NCBI RefSeq assembly: GCF_000003855.2
Contig: NW_003101665.1
Span: 336,010-347,677 of the forward strand
DNA: 11,668 nt
Direction: 5' to 3'
Source of the DNA: Blastomyces gilchristii SLH14081
Lineage: Eukaryota > Ascomycota > Eurotiomycetes > Onygenales > Ajellomycetaceae
This document shows positions 1-7,040 of the stretch, piece after piece. The notes under the pieces were generated by a model. The model saw only the letters and a program-made list of their open reading frames with translations. It was not told the DNA's origin and ran no database searches. A program made the translations under genes and the position numbers. How positions within the stretch are numbered: the stretch's first letter is position 1; each line of letters starts with the position of its first letter.

Positions 1-389
1 ATAGAGTTTCTTGATGAAGCTATGTTCAGAAGTTCTCTATTAATTGTTCAGACGTTATTATTTTTCTTCAATGACTTTTCATTATAGATATTTATAAGCT
101 GTATAGTATCAAACTCATTCTCTTTATCTATAATATCACTCATCAGAATATCAGGGTCAGACATGATATTAAATCTTAGATTAAATTACTATCTTAATCT
201 CTTTCTTTCATAGATCACTACTCTTGACTTTATCTCAGACTTTTGAGATAAAAAGCAGTAGTAGCTTGAATGAGAAATGACATATTTTTACTGAGTATCA
301 AAATTCAGCTTCTGAAGCAGTACAAAATCAACTTTTTATTCAAATACAATTTGAAGATAAGAATAAATGCAATTTGAGTTTCTATTCAT
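1..389 (-). pseudogene. LINE ORF2, N-terminal endonuclease (EEP) fragment
   Basis: ORF2 of a LINE encodes an apurinic-type endonuclease followed by reverse transcriptase and RNase H. I see only its first 130 or so codons. The frame starts at an ATG at 389-387 and can be followed to the window edge in one frame, with internal stops near residues 18 and 33, a pair at 196-191, and one further in. Recognisable endonuclease-like stretches are KVDFVLLQKLNFDTQ (residues 19-33 or so), ISHSSYY, EIKSRVVIYERKRL and DTIQLINIYNEKSL; these resemble the early EEP region of fungal Tad ORF2 proteins (Q-E-P-W type loop, the R-V-x-x-Y strand, and the N-I-Y-N strand). The catalytic D/H motifs farther along lie outside the window. 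Assignment rests on pattern and on following ORF1 on the same strand. Confidence 0.7.
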
Positions 390-481
390 ATTATTTTAAA
401 TAAATGTGATTTTTGAAGAGTTTTTAAACTTTTTTTATTATTTTTATTGTATATTTATACTAAAAGAGAGTAGAGTAGAAT

Positions 482-2083
482 CTAATCACTATCATCAGAT
501 AGTAGATTATAACTATTCTGAAAAGTAGGAATCTCAACTGCTTGCATTATATCTAGTTTATTATCAGAGTCATTTCTCAATTCTCTAATCTTAACAGAAG
601 TTTGAGGATTCAAATTCTGTTTATATTTCACTGAAGAATTGAAGTTTGAAGATTTAGATAGTTGAGAGTTTCTTCTTTTTATACTTACAGTTGTGAGTTT
701 ACTGACTTGACTATTCTCTTCAGTTCTAGATTTACTATAAGCTTCATCTTTTCTTCAGTTCTTTTGAGTTCTTGAAGCAAATATACATTCTTTTGAGCTA
801 GATGCATGTTTTTCTTTGCAATTAGAGTATTTAAGCAGAGTGTGTTGACATATTTCATCTCTTTTTATATATGTTTCACATTTATACTCACTAGTTTTAT
901 GATCTCTGACACAGAATACATATTTTAAGTCTCTGAAACAGAAGATTACAAAGTATTCATATCTTTGACAGTTTGAACACTGTGTTTGAGCTTTGAGATT
1001 CATTCTTGAGTCTTTGTATTCATGAACTCTCATTTTTAAATCTGCTACTCTTACTTCAGAGATTCTTGACTGTTCAAGTGTTCTTATATATAGTAGAACA
1101 GAGGCATTTCTTCTGCTTTCTCTGAACTCAATTGAATTTAGTTATACAGACTCTTTTCTCAGTTGAATAGAGTTGTATTCTTCTAATTCATTTTTGAGAA
1201 GTAGTATTTCTTCTTCACAGTCAAAAATTTCAACTGAAATATTATGAAGCATGAATTTATCTCACTTATCATCTCTCTCAGATAGAATTATTTTGTTTAA
1301 CAAAGATTCTACTGCTAATTTTCAGAGATTCTCATTCTGAATAAGGAATTCTGCACTGAATTCAGACATTGTAGTCAGAATGATAGAGTTTTCAAAGAAG
1401 AATGACTCAATTGAAGCTATAACTGGTTTTTGAACTTTAATATCAGTCATTAACTGAGAAAAGAACTGCTGATTAATTTCATTTCTGATTCTGAAAATGA
1501 GATTTAAGTTTAGCTTGTTTCTTTGCAAGATATCCTGATTTGAGACTTTGAGAATAAGTCTTCTATTTCTGAAGATTTGAAAGTTTTTCTTCTTTTATAT
1601 TTTTTTCTTCACTTTTCTATCAATAGAAGTATGAGCATTATTCTTCTCAGTTTTCTCAGGATTCTGAGCATGTTTTGAGATAGCAGGTTTAGAGACAGCA
1701 GATTCAGCTGCTTAAGCATATGTTTTCTTCTGATTCAAAGAAGAAGAAGAAGTAGAAAAGAAGAAAGAAGAGCAAGATGAGAAGTCAGTGATTGTACTAG
1801 GAATTTTCAATGTTTTTTAAACTGTGTTTGAAATTCCAAGTTTGAACTTGATCACTTTCTGTAGTTGTCTAGCCTGAGTATGAAGAATTAACAGAACTTC
1901 TTCATTTATCTCACTCAGACACTGCTTTTCAAGAATCTTGCTTACTTTTTCAAGTTTCTATATTTCAAGAACTTGTTATTTCTCTATTTCTTCTTTCTTT
2001 CTTCTCTTCAGAATTTCAATCTCAGGAATAGTATTTGAGAAAGCATCTTTTTCCACATCAACTGAGTGTATTTTTGAACTCAT
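482..2083 (-). pseudogene. LINE ORF1 (gag-like zinc-knuckle protein), decayed
   Basis: One frame of 533 codons runs from ATG 2083-2081 to TAG 484-482; the open pieces at 1528-1322 and 1033-755 lie in this same frame. The N-terminal third is rich in K, E, S and T, with a Ser/Phe-rich stretch from a TTC-type repeat near 1735-1790. The middle (1528-1060) resembles the nucleic-acid-binding region of Tad-like ORF1 proteins. From about residue 369 three cysteine knuckles follow: C-S-N-C-x9-C, a broken second one with C-V-R-D-H-K, and C-K-E-K-H-x5-C. In the first knuckle the usual G-H is E-Y, and a cysteine of the second reads Y, as expected from G to A changes. Stops such as DK*DKF sit where tryptophan is expected (TGG to TGA). 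It would coat LINE RNA if intact; it is not translatable as it stands. The tail is acidic (LLSDDSD). Confidence 0.8.
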
Positions 2084-2096
2084 TATTCTCACTCAA

Positions 2097-2226
2097 TGAA
2101 AAGTTGATCAGACTGTTTCAATTGAGATATGTATTAAACTCTTTTGAAAAGTTGGTCAGACTGTTTCAATTAAGAGATTTCTAAGTCTGCTTTCAATTGA
2201 AAAGTTGGTTAGACTGTTTCAAAAGA
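2097..2226 (-). repeat. Three stem-loop repeats upstream of LINE ORF1
   Basis: Three imperfect direct repeats with the core TGAAAAGTTGRTYAGACTGT begin at 2097, 2145 and 2198, spaced 48 and 53 bases apart. In each copy the two ends are complementary (TTGAAA with TTTCAA in copies 2 and 3; TGAAA with TTTCA in copy 1), so each can form a 5-6 bp stem around a loop of about 14 bases. They lie directly upstream of the ORF1 start on the minus strand, where LINEs carry their internal promoter. Read as 5' UTR monomers of the element (inference). Differences between copies include G/A and C/T transitions. Confidence 0.6.
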
Positions 2227-2862
2227 AGAATAAAAGACTTTTATGTATAAAACACCTGATTTTTTTCACACTAGTTCAGTAACTAGATTAGATTTTTGAA
2301 GAGAATCTAATAAACTAAAATTGATTTTTAAGATAAATCAATAAAATATTTACAATCTCTTTCTTGAGATACAGTGAGAAAAAGTATGATATCAATTAAT
2401 AATAAATCAGATAATATGACAGTTTTTGAGAGAAAAACTGATAAAAAATAAATCAATTTTTTACAGAGAAATTGAAACTATTCAATTTTATTCTAAATCA
2501 TTCAATTCTTCTCACACAACAAGTGTACAACTCAAATCAGTTAATAAAGAGTATAAAAAAGAATTAAGTATTAATAAAAGCTCTTCAGTCACTGAAAAAG
2601 TAATTCTTACTTAAAAGAATATGAAATTATGACAGAAAACAGCTCTGTTTTTAATTCTTTGTAAGAATATTGTGTAAAATTCAGAGAAAAACATCTTACT
2701 TTTTCAAGAGAAGTAAAAAACTATTTCTAAGATTTTTTTTTTTTTTTTTTGCATTAACTGCTGCAGAAGAATGAGATAGAAACTGCTAAGATATACACTA
2801 CTATATACTCTCTATCAAGACTTTCTCTCTTCAGAGTCTTGATATTATACAGAATATAAGTC
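2227..2862. other. AT-rich unannotated stretch with small hairpins
   Basis: No gene is recognisable here. A 62-codon open stretch at 2426-2614 (plus) begins at TTG, is of low complexity and matches nothing I know, so I do not call it. The stretch has several perfect inverted repeats: 2287-2311, 2320-2342, 2355-2370, 2420-2440, 2469-2488, 2584-2596, 2603-2620, 2636-2651, 2654-2668 and 2696-2716. It ends near an 18-T run at 2733-2750. It may be the far 5' end of the left LINE plus the remains of another insertion, but no boundary is clear. Confidence 0.5.
2733..2750 (-). repeat. 18-base T run (poly-A on the minus strand)
   Basis: A homopolymer of 18 T on the plus strand. Read on the minus strand it is a poly-A, which could be the tail of a short retroposon whose body lies at higher coordinates, but only AT-rich sequence and the start of the inverted arm are there. 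It may equally be replication slippage. Confidence 0.35.
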
Positions 2863-3313
2863 TGTTTCTATATAATAATATAAATATTGTCAGCAGAATG
2901 TAGAGAAACTGGTTATTTATATCTCAAAATAGAAGACTTTGTCAATGATTATATCAATATAGAGTTAATTCTCAAATTCAATAGAAATCTAGTGTTGCTG
3001 TTCTCAATTTCTTGCAGAATCTATTGAATATTGAGATATTAAAGCTAGATTTAATATATCTCACTGTGCAGGGATCAAAGGCTCAGTCAGACCTTGAGAT
3101 ATACTGATTTTATAGTTGTTGTGTCTGCCGATTATGTATCAAATACAGTTGCTGAGGTATCTTTTTGTACTTTTCTGCCGGGTTGTATTGTTCTGCCGGG
3201 GATGGGCCAGATTGAGAGAGGTAGTACAAGGGTGAGACTTGGTGTTGAAGTCTAGATACACTGATGACAGACTGTGGAGGTTGCACTTCAGAAGTGGCCG
3301 TTGATTACGTGCT
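2863..3313 (+). repeat. Left inverted arm: unknown ORF end plus LTR-like sequence
   Basis: This segment is repeated in inverted orientation at 5287-5757. In both arms the order is a short open frame, a conserved stretch around GGGATCAAAGGCTCAGTCAG, a TTGTTG boundary (about 3115 here), and a repeat unit containing GAGGTATCTTTTTGTA. The arrangement suits the 3' end of a retroelement coding region followed by an LTR (inference; no clear TG...CA pair was found). Relative to the right arm this copy lacks about 27 bases after TTGTTG and has 17 extra bases in the TTCTGCCGGG part. Confidence 0.65.
2890..3027 (+). pseudogene. Unknown conserved C-terminal peptide, left copy
   Basis: A 45-codon open stretch ends at TGA 3025-3027 and reads SAECRETGYLYLKIEDFV, then about 27 further residues ending in CRIY. 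The right arm has the same peptide on the minus strand, with the stop at the same place. I do not recognise the family. Its position just before LTR-like sequence suggests the C-terminus of a retroelement polyprotein, but no integrase or chromodomain motif is visible. The shared stop and frame make real former coding likely. Confidence 0.4.
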
Positions 3314-3416
3314 TGATATTATCACCGAGGTATCTTTTTGTATTTTTCTGCTGGGGATGGGCCAGATTGGGAAGGGCGGTACGAGGGTGGGACTTGGCGT
3401 TGATGTTTTGGAACAT
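3151..3416. repeat. Direct repeat of about 172 bp in LTR-like sequence, two copies
   Basis: The block starting GAGGTATCTTTTTGTA at 3155 recurs at 3327, with a matching GATGGGCCAGATTG further on (3201 and 3356). The first copy is lightly mutated and carries 17 extra bases; the second is intact and GC-rich. A third copy lies in the right arm on the other strand (about 5433 back to 5359). After the first copy the sequence GAAGTGGCCGTTGATTACGT leads straight into the second, as in a tandem array within an LTR. Confidence 0.7.
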
Positions 3417-3775
3417 CAAAGGTGGACAGGGTTTTCGCGGAGGTCGCTTCTCAGATATCTCCACAACTACAGATCGGGGATCTTCCAAAATCGAGAAGAT
3501 TGGTGCATATGGCTAGGTCTCTTCACCTTACAATTTGTATGGCAATTTGGCCCGGGGTTGTGGTGTGGTAGGGGAGAACAAGGGATAATCCCACACAGGA
3601 GTTTCGAACAATGTCTGGTTCATGTTTGGCTGGATAACTCCACCACCACACGGGGTATGCGGTCGGCGATGGGGTCAAAATGCTTGTATGATCGAGGGCT
3701 TTTCGATGGATCTATCGGCGGGTTCTTATTCGAAAAATCGAGCGAGTTCGTGGTGGAGCGGTTGGCTATAATTGG
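3314..3775. other. GC-rich island that escaped hypermutation
   Basis: This stretch keeps many CC, GG and CG dinucleotides, whereas its neighbours have almost none. It follows the second direct repeat without a break and ends abruptly before AT-rich Gypsy sequence near 3776. A 180-codon frame (3264-3806, plus) and other frames (plus 3274-3516, minus 3488-3288) are open. None resembles a known protein and all are unsurprising for GC-rich DNA. The frame from 3274 reads GGQGFRGGRFSD in its middle and, after two stops, a W/G-rich stretch with FMFGWITPPPHG. It may be unmutated LTR or leader sequence of the Gypsy element, or a captured low-copy fragment. I cannot decide from sequence alone. Confidence 0.55.
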
Positions 3776-3780
3776 TTATT

Positions 3781-4535
3781 ATAAGATTACTTACAGAACT
3801 CATTAGAAAGAACTCAGTATTTCAGTAATTAGCAGACACTGAAGCGGCATTTATATAGATAAAGAAGATATTCATCAACATCTCTCTATTAATGATATTT
3901 AATTTCAATTATAAAATAGTTGTTGAAGCTGACTTCTCTGACTATATTACAGAGAAAGCTATATTGTAATATGAAAATAAAGATGTCTTACAATTATACA
4001 TCTTCATATCTATGAAACTGAGTTCTATTGAATGTAACTATGAGATCTATGATAAGAAACTTCTTACAATTATATACTATCTAGAAGAATGAGACTCTGA
4101 ACTTTAAAGTATCTTTAAATTTAAGATAATCACTGATTATAAGAATTTTAAGTATTTTACAATTATCTGTAAGCTTACTAAACAACAGATGCAATGATTC
4201 AAGCTATTAAACTGTTTACATTTCACTATACACTATTACTCTGACAGTCAGAACTCAATGACAGATACTCTCTTATAATAAAAGTAAGATATACTATCTA
4301 ATATAATAGATATATATTGAACAAACTAAGAATACTGACTCTTAAATCTGAAGATATTAGTTAATCACAATGAGATCACTTATAATACTATACACACTTT
4401 ATTAATCAGAACATCTTCTGAATCTACACTGAATAAATTGTAATATATAATAGCTCAAACTGATAAACTTCTTCAAGTACTCACTGAAGCAGTATATTAA
4501 GAAGTACTCTGATTTCTCTCAGAACTACATATAAG
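3781..4535 (+). pseudogene. Ty3/Gypsy pol fragment: end of RT, RNase H, linker
   Basis: A single frame (codons starting at 3781) can be followed with stops through about 250 codons. It starts with LTELIRKNSVFQ and EAAF, typical of the end of Gypsy reverse transcriptase. The RNase H follows: IVVEADFSDY at about 3916-3945 with the first catalytic Asp, SIECNYEIYDKKLLTII at 4024-4074 with the catalytic Glu, IITDYKNFKYF with the next Asp, then FTIHYYSDSQNSMTDTLL. A linker-like stretch continues to about 4535. Gag, protease, most of RT and integrase are missing on both sides. The RNase H would degrade RNA in the RNA-DNA hybrid during reverse transcription. Stops fall where W or Q is expected (EE*DSEL for EEW). 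It is bounded on the right by the tRNA-like sequence. Confidence 0.85.
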
Positions 4536-4539
4536 AACT

Positions 4540-4620
4540 GCTAATATAGCTCAGTTGATAAGACTGGTAATCAAGGCTGCATACATTAGAGATGTGTGAG
4601 TTCAAATCTCACTACTGACA
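4540..4620 (+). tRNA. Degenerate tRNA-like sequence (pseudo-tRNA or SINE head)
   Basis: An A box TAGCTCAGTTGATA lies at 4547-4560 and a B box GTTCAAATC at 4600-4608. The T arm is perfect: GTGAG (4596-4600), a seven-base loop, CTCAC (4608-4612). The 3' end TACTGAC should pair with GTCAGTA, but the 5' end is GCTAATA, with mismatches at positions 2 and 5. The D loop has GA where tRNAs have the invariant GG, and the B box has CA for CG; both fit the hypermutation seen elsewhere. At 81 bases it is longer than a simple tRNA, so an intron or long variable arm would be needed. I cannot assign an anticodon with confidence (CAA at 4572-4574 follows a T and is one option). A working tRNA is unlikely. 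Confidence 0.45.
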
Positions 4621-5286
4621 TCTGTCACTTCTTACCTATAAAAGCCCTTATATAATAGAGACTGAGCTTAATTAGTAAGACTTGATATGAAGTAGAACTC
4701 TCTACTGTAAGTCAAGTCACTAGTTAAGTGAGATTCTGTGAACACTTATCAGAGCTGATATGAAATGTTAATATCTTACTATTCTACTATACACCTGTCA
4801 AGGTTCTAATGATATAGAGTCAAGCCTAATATAGTGATTATATACTACTTAAGTAAGTCTCTAATTAGAGCTGTTATCAGAGCCTAGCTTTCTCTCAAAT
4901 ACAGAGAATGATTTTGAAAATCATCTGACTAGCAGATCTAGATGTATATCTAGACTCTAGACAGAGCATTCTGATAGACTAGAGTCTGCAAGCTCACTGT
5001 CAAGTCCTAATACTGACAGAGAGAACTGCAGTCATCAAGCCTATGATTAGTCTCTAACACAGGGTGAGATCACAACAGCTGATTGATAGGCCTATGAGCA
5101 TCTAACAGGGCTGAGATCAGCAATCAGAAGCTTGGTGTGTACATCATCAAGTGAGTAATGACAGTCACTAACTAATGCCCCTGGAAATTAGTGGCTGGCC
5201 CGAGAGGACAGACGCGGTGATCAGTTAATTATAGAGGGTTAAATGTAATTAGCTTAAGGTGCATCCTGCGGGTGGCTAGCGCCCGT
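4621..5286. other. Unrecognised noncoding segment, partly mutated, GC-intact tail
   Basis: No open frame or known domain is present. It follows the tRNA-like sequence directly, starts with TGTCACTTCTTACC and a TATAAAAG box (4638-4646 or so), and keeps more GG and CC than the neighbouring elements. A perfect palindrome ATGATTTT-G-AAAATCAT lies at 4908-4924. From about 5165 to 5286 the sequence is GC-rich and unmutated, with an inverted repeat ACTAAT/ATTAGT at 5171-5192. It ends at a sharp junction with the truncated LTR-like copy at 5287. It could be the body of a tRNA-headed retroposon or a piece of another LTR; neither is proven. Confidence 0.4.
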
Positions 5287-5757
5287 AGTCAAGCACATAA
5301 TCAACAGACACTTCTGAAGTGCAACCTCCGCGGTCTGTCTTCAGTGTATCTAGACATCAACGCCAAGTCTCACCCTCGTACTGCCCCTCTCAATCTGGCC
5401 CATCTCCGGCAGAACAATACAAAAAGATACCTCAGCAACAGTATTCAATACATAATTAGCGGACAACAAGTCAACAGAACAAGTTAACAGCATATCAACA
5501 ACTATAAATTCAGTAACTTATATCTCAAGGTCTGACTGAGCCTTTGATCCCTGTATAGTGAGATATATTAAATCTAGTTTTAATACCTCAATATTTAATA
5601 GATTCTGCAAGGGATTGAGAACAGCAACACTAGATTTCTATTAAATTTGAGAATTAACACTGTATTAATATAATCATTGACAAAGTCTTCTATTTTGAAA
5701 TATAAATAATCAGTTTCTCTACATTCTGCTGATAATATCTCTCTATATATTAAAGAA
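5287..5757 (-). repeat. Right inverted arm: unknown ORF end plus LTR-like sequence
   Basis: This is the reverse complement counterpart of 2863-3313. Homology begins around the ILSAEC codons (5740 or so), passes through the stop at 5597-5595, the CCTTTGATCCCTG stretch at 5540-5553, a CAACAACTATAAA boundary near 5496-5508, and the repeat unit back to GTCAAGCACATAATCAACAG at 5286-5305. There it breaks off just after the point where the left arm passes into its second repeat copy. The 5' part of this copy is moderately mutated. Confidence 0.65.
5595..5742 (-). pseudogene. Unknown conserved C-terminal peptide, right copy
   Basis: The frame reads ILSAECRETDYLYFKIEDFV and continues to CRIY with the stop at 5597-5595, matching the left arm residue for residue apart from a few substitutions (G/D, L/F, I/T, E/V, S/P). 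The open stretch extends up to 5816, but the part before 5742 has no counterpart in the left arm and is probably not coding. The family is unknown to me. Confidence 0.4.
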
Positions 5758-5979
5758 AAACCAACTTTTCCGTGTAAAAAACGCTGTAATGTGACCTCAC
5801 ATGATATCATATGCATCTCATTAAATTTATAATTGAGATTAACAGCCAGCTCTGCAGTCTGTACAACTCTGATAGATAATCTTCATTCTTTTCTTTACAG
5901 GTGTTTTCTACTATATTTACATTCTTTATACTCTTATCTATGTTCATTACAATCTGTATATTCATTAATATACTCTTTC
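5758..5979. other. Helitron upstream region, no gene recognised
   Basis: The first part (5758-5832) keeps intact CC and CG and has a perfect inverted repeat ATGTGA-CC-TCACAT at 5789-5802. The mutated state starts near 5833. An open frame from a TTG at 5833 is in frame with the Helitron protein but is leucine- and tyrosine-rich with no recognisable motif, so I treat it as leader sequence. The Helitron 5' end (a TC dinucleotide) cannot be placed. Confidence 0.4.
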
Positions 5980-6942
5980 ATGCGCCGCTGCTCAACATGT
6001 GAGAATTCTCATTCTCTCAGCACATTTGAACATTCTCAATCTAATGCATTATTTTGTACATGCTCTATGTGCTGTCAAGCTCAGCATTATACATGCTAGA
6101 CACATTCAGTTCAAATCTTCTATCTGTCATTGAGAGATGTAGCTGCTTCTGTACTCAACTCACAGTGAGTTGAGCTGTCACACTGTGATATATACTGTGA
6201 AGACTGTTCATCTCATCTGTTTCACACTGTCAATTGTGTGTTCAAGAACTGCAACAACTGTCAGACTCTTAATTATGAATATACTCATAATATTAAACAC
6301 TGTTGTCTGACAGCTGCTGCAGTAGTTCATGCAGATCATATATATACAAATTCATCAGAGTGGCTGTTTCTTGATATTCTTAATAATTAAACTAGCTCAA
6401 CTATCTCTGAATCAGCTGTTAATTCTTCAATCACTCATGACTACTGATCTATTCTCTGCAGCTTTCAGTTCTACATCTGTCATCATCAATCACTTAATTT
6501 TGACTGAATGAATGTCTGCTACTCTGTCTGCAGAGCTAAGCATTGAATTGATGAATATGTACACAGATTATCAAAGACTCTATCAGTGTTTTTCACATAC
6601 TGTGCAAGAGATGCTGTAAGACTGCTGTCTGTCAAAGAATTCTCACAAGAGCTATGCAAGCTGTTTAATGATAATACAGCTGATACAAAGCATTTTCACA
6701 AGCATATTTGAAACTACAACTCTGCTCTAATATTTACATCTATTAAGTGCAAGCAGGATTCATGTCTGAGTTGTCTGACTACTAGCAGCCTGATGCTATT
6801 TTAAATACAGAGAAAACTCTATCATCTGTAAGAGCTATTAGAGTCTGAGTCAGATGAGAATGTCTGTTTTGCACAAATGTGAATTCACAATTCACAGTTT
6901 AATACAGATATTTTAAACAGTGCAGACTCTGTTATATATTCT
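5980..6942 (+). pseudogene. Helitron protein, N-terminal cysteine-rich part
   Basis: The likely start is ATG 5980, giving MRRCSTCENSHSLSTFEHSQ and then C-T-C-S-M-C, a zinc-binding pattern; an upstream TTG has no support. After a TAG at 6097 the same frame continues with C-E-D-C (about 6196), HLFHTVNCVFKNCNNC, then CRAKH*IDEYVHR (about 6529-6567), F-T-Y-C, and KEFSQELCKLF. HI*NYNSALIFTSIKCKQD at about 6700-6756 and RKLYHL at 6811-6828 match the conserved region that precedes the Helitron N domain (RxYNxALxFTS and GELYH). Stops replace tryptophan and glycine/arginine-type codons. Likely role is DNA binding at the element ends. The frame becomes unclear after 6942. Confidence 0.7.
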
Positions 6943-7040
6943 AGTATATTTAATTATATCTGTATTACATTGCTTGCTGTTTATTCATTTACTTTTTCAC
7001 ATTCTTCTATCATATTGTTATAACTGCTAATATTCTTAAG
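6931..7040 (+). other. Possible intron or small indel in the Helitron frame
   Basis: Coding similarity is in one frame up to about 6930 and in the next frame from 7041 (INSFIQLYQFV*EIL). A segment 6931-7040 starts with GT, ends with TTAAG, has TGCTAAT nine or so bases before the end as a branch-like site, and its 110 bases would exactly restore the frame. The 5' site GTTATA is poor. A plain indel explains the data equally well. Confidence 0.3.

Larger units (their letters stand above)
1..2280 (-). mobile_element. Left LINE, Tad-like non-LTR retrotransposon, 5' part, decayed
   Basis: Reading leftward on the minus strand the order is 5' repeats, a gag-like ORF1 with zinc knuckles, a gap of about 90 bases, then an ORF2 that opens with an endonuclease domain. 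This is the organisation of fungal Tad-clade LINEs. The element runs off the left edge, so its reverse transcriptase and tail are not visible. Both frames hold many stops but no frameshift was needed to follow them, which points to substitution decay. The 5' limit near 2280 is approximate, since no target-site duplication could be paired. Confidence 0.8.

Noticed and set aside
2097..2226. CRISPR-like spaced repeats
   Set aside because: Only three diverged copies with unequal spacing, in a clearly eukaryotic transposon setting upstream of a LINE ORF1.
2426..2614. 62-codon plus-strand open frame
   Set aside because: Starts at TTG, low complexity, AT-rich, no family match and no conservation evidence.
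3115..3785. Complete 5' LTR of the Gypsy element
   Set aside because: I could not find a matching TG...CA end, a primer-binding site or gag before the pol fragment, so an LTR with defined ends is not supported.
3264..3806. 180-codon open frame in the GC island
   Set aside because: It runs across the repeat, the island and the mutated Gypsy junction, overlaps other open frames, and shows no known domain. Openness comes from low AT content, not from coding evidence.
4540..4620. Functional tRNA gene
   Set aside because: The acceptor stem has mismatches, the invariant D-loop GG is lost, and the anticodon stem cannot be built cleanly.
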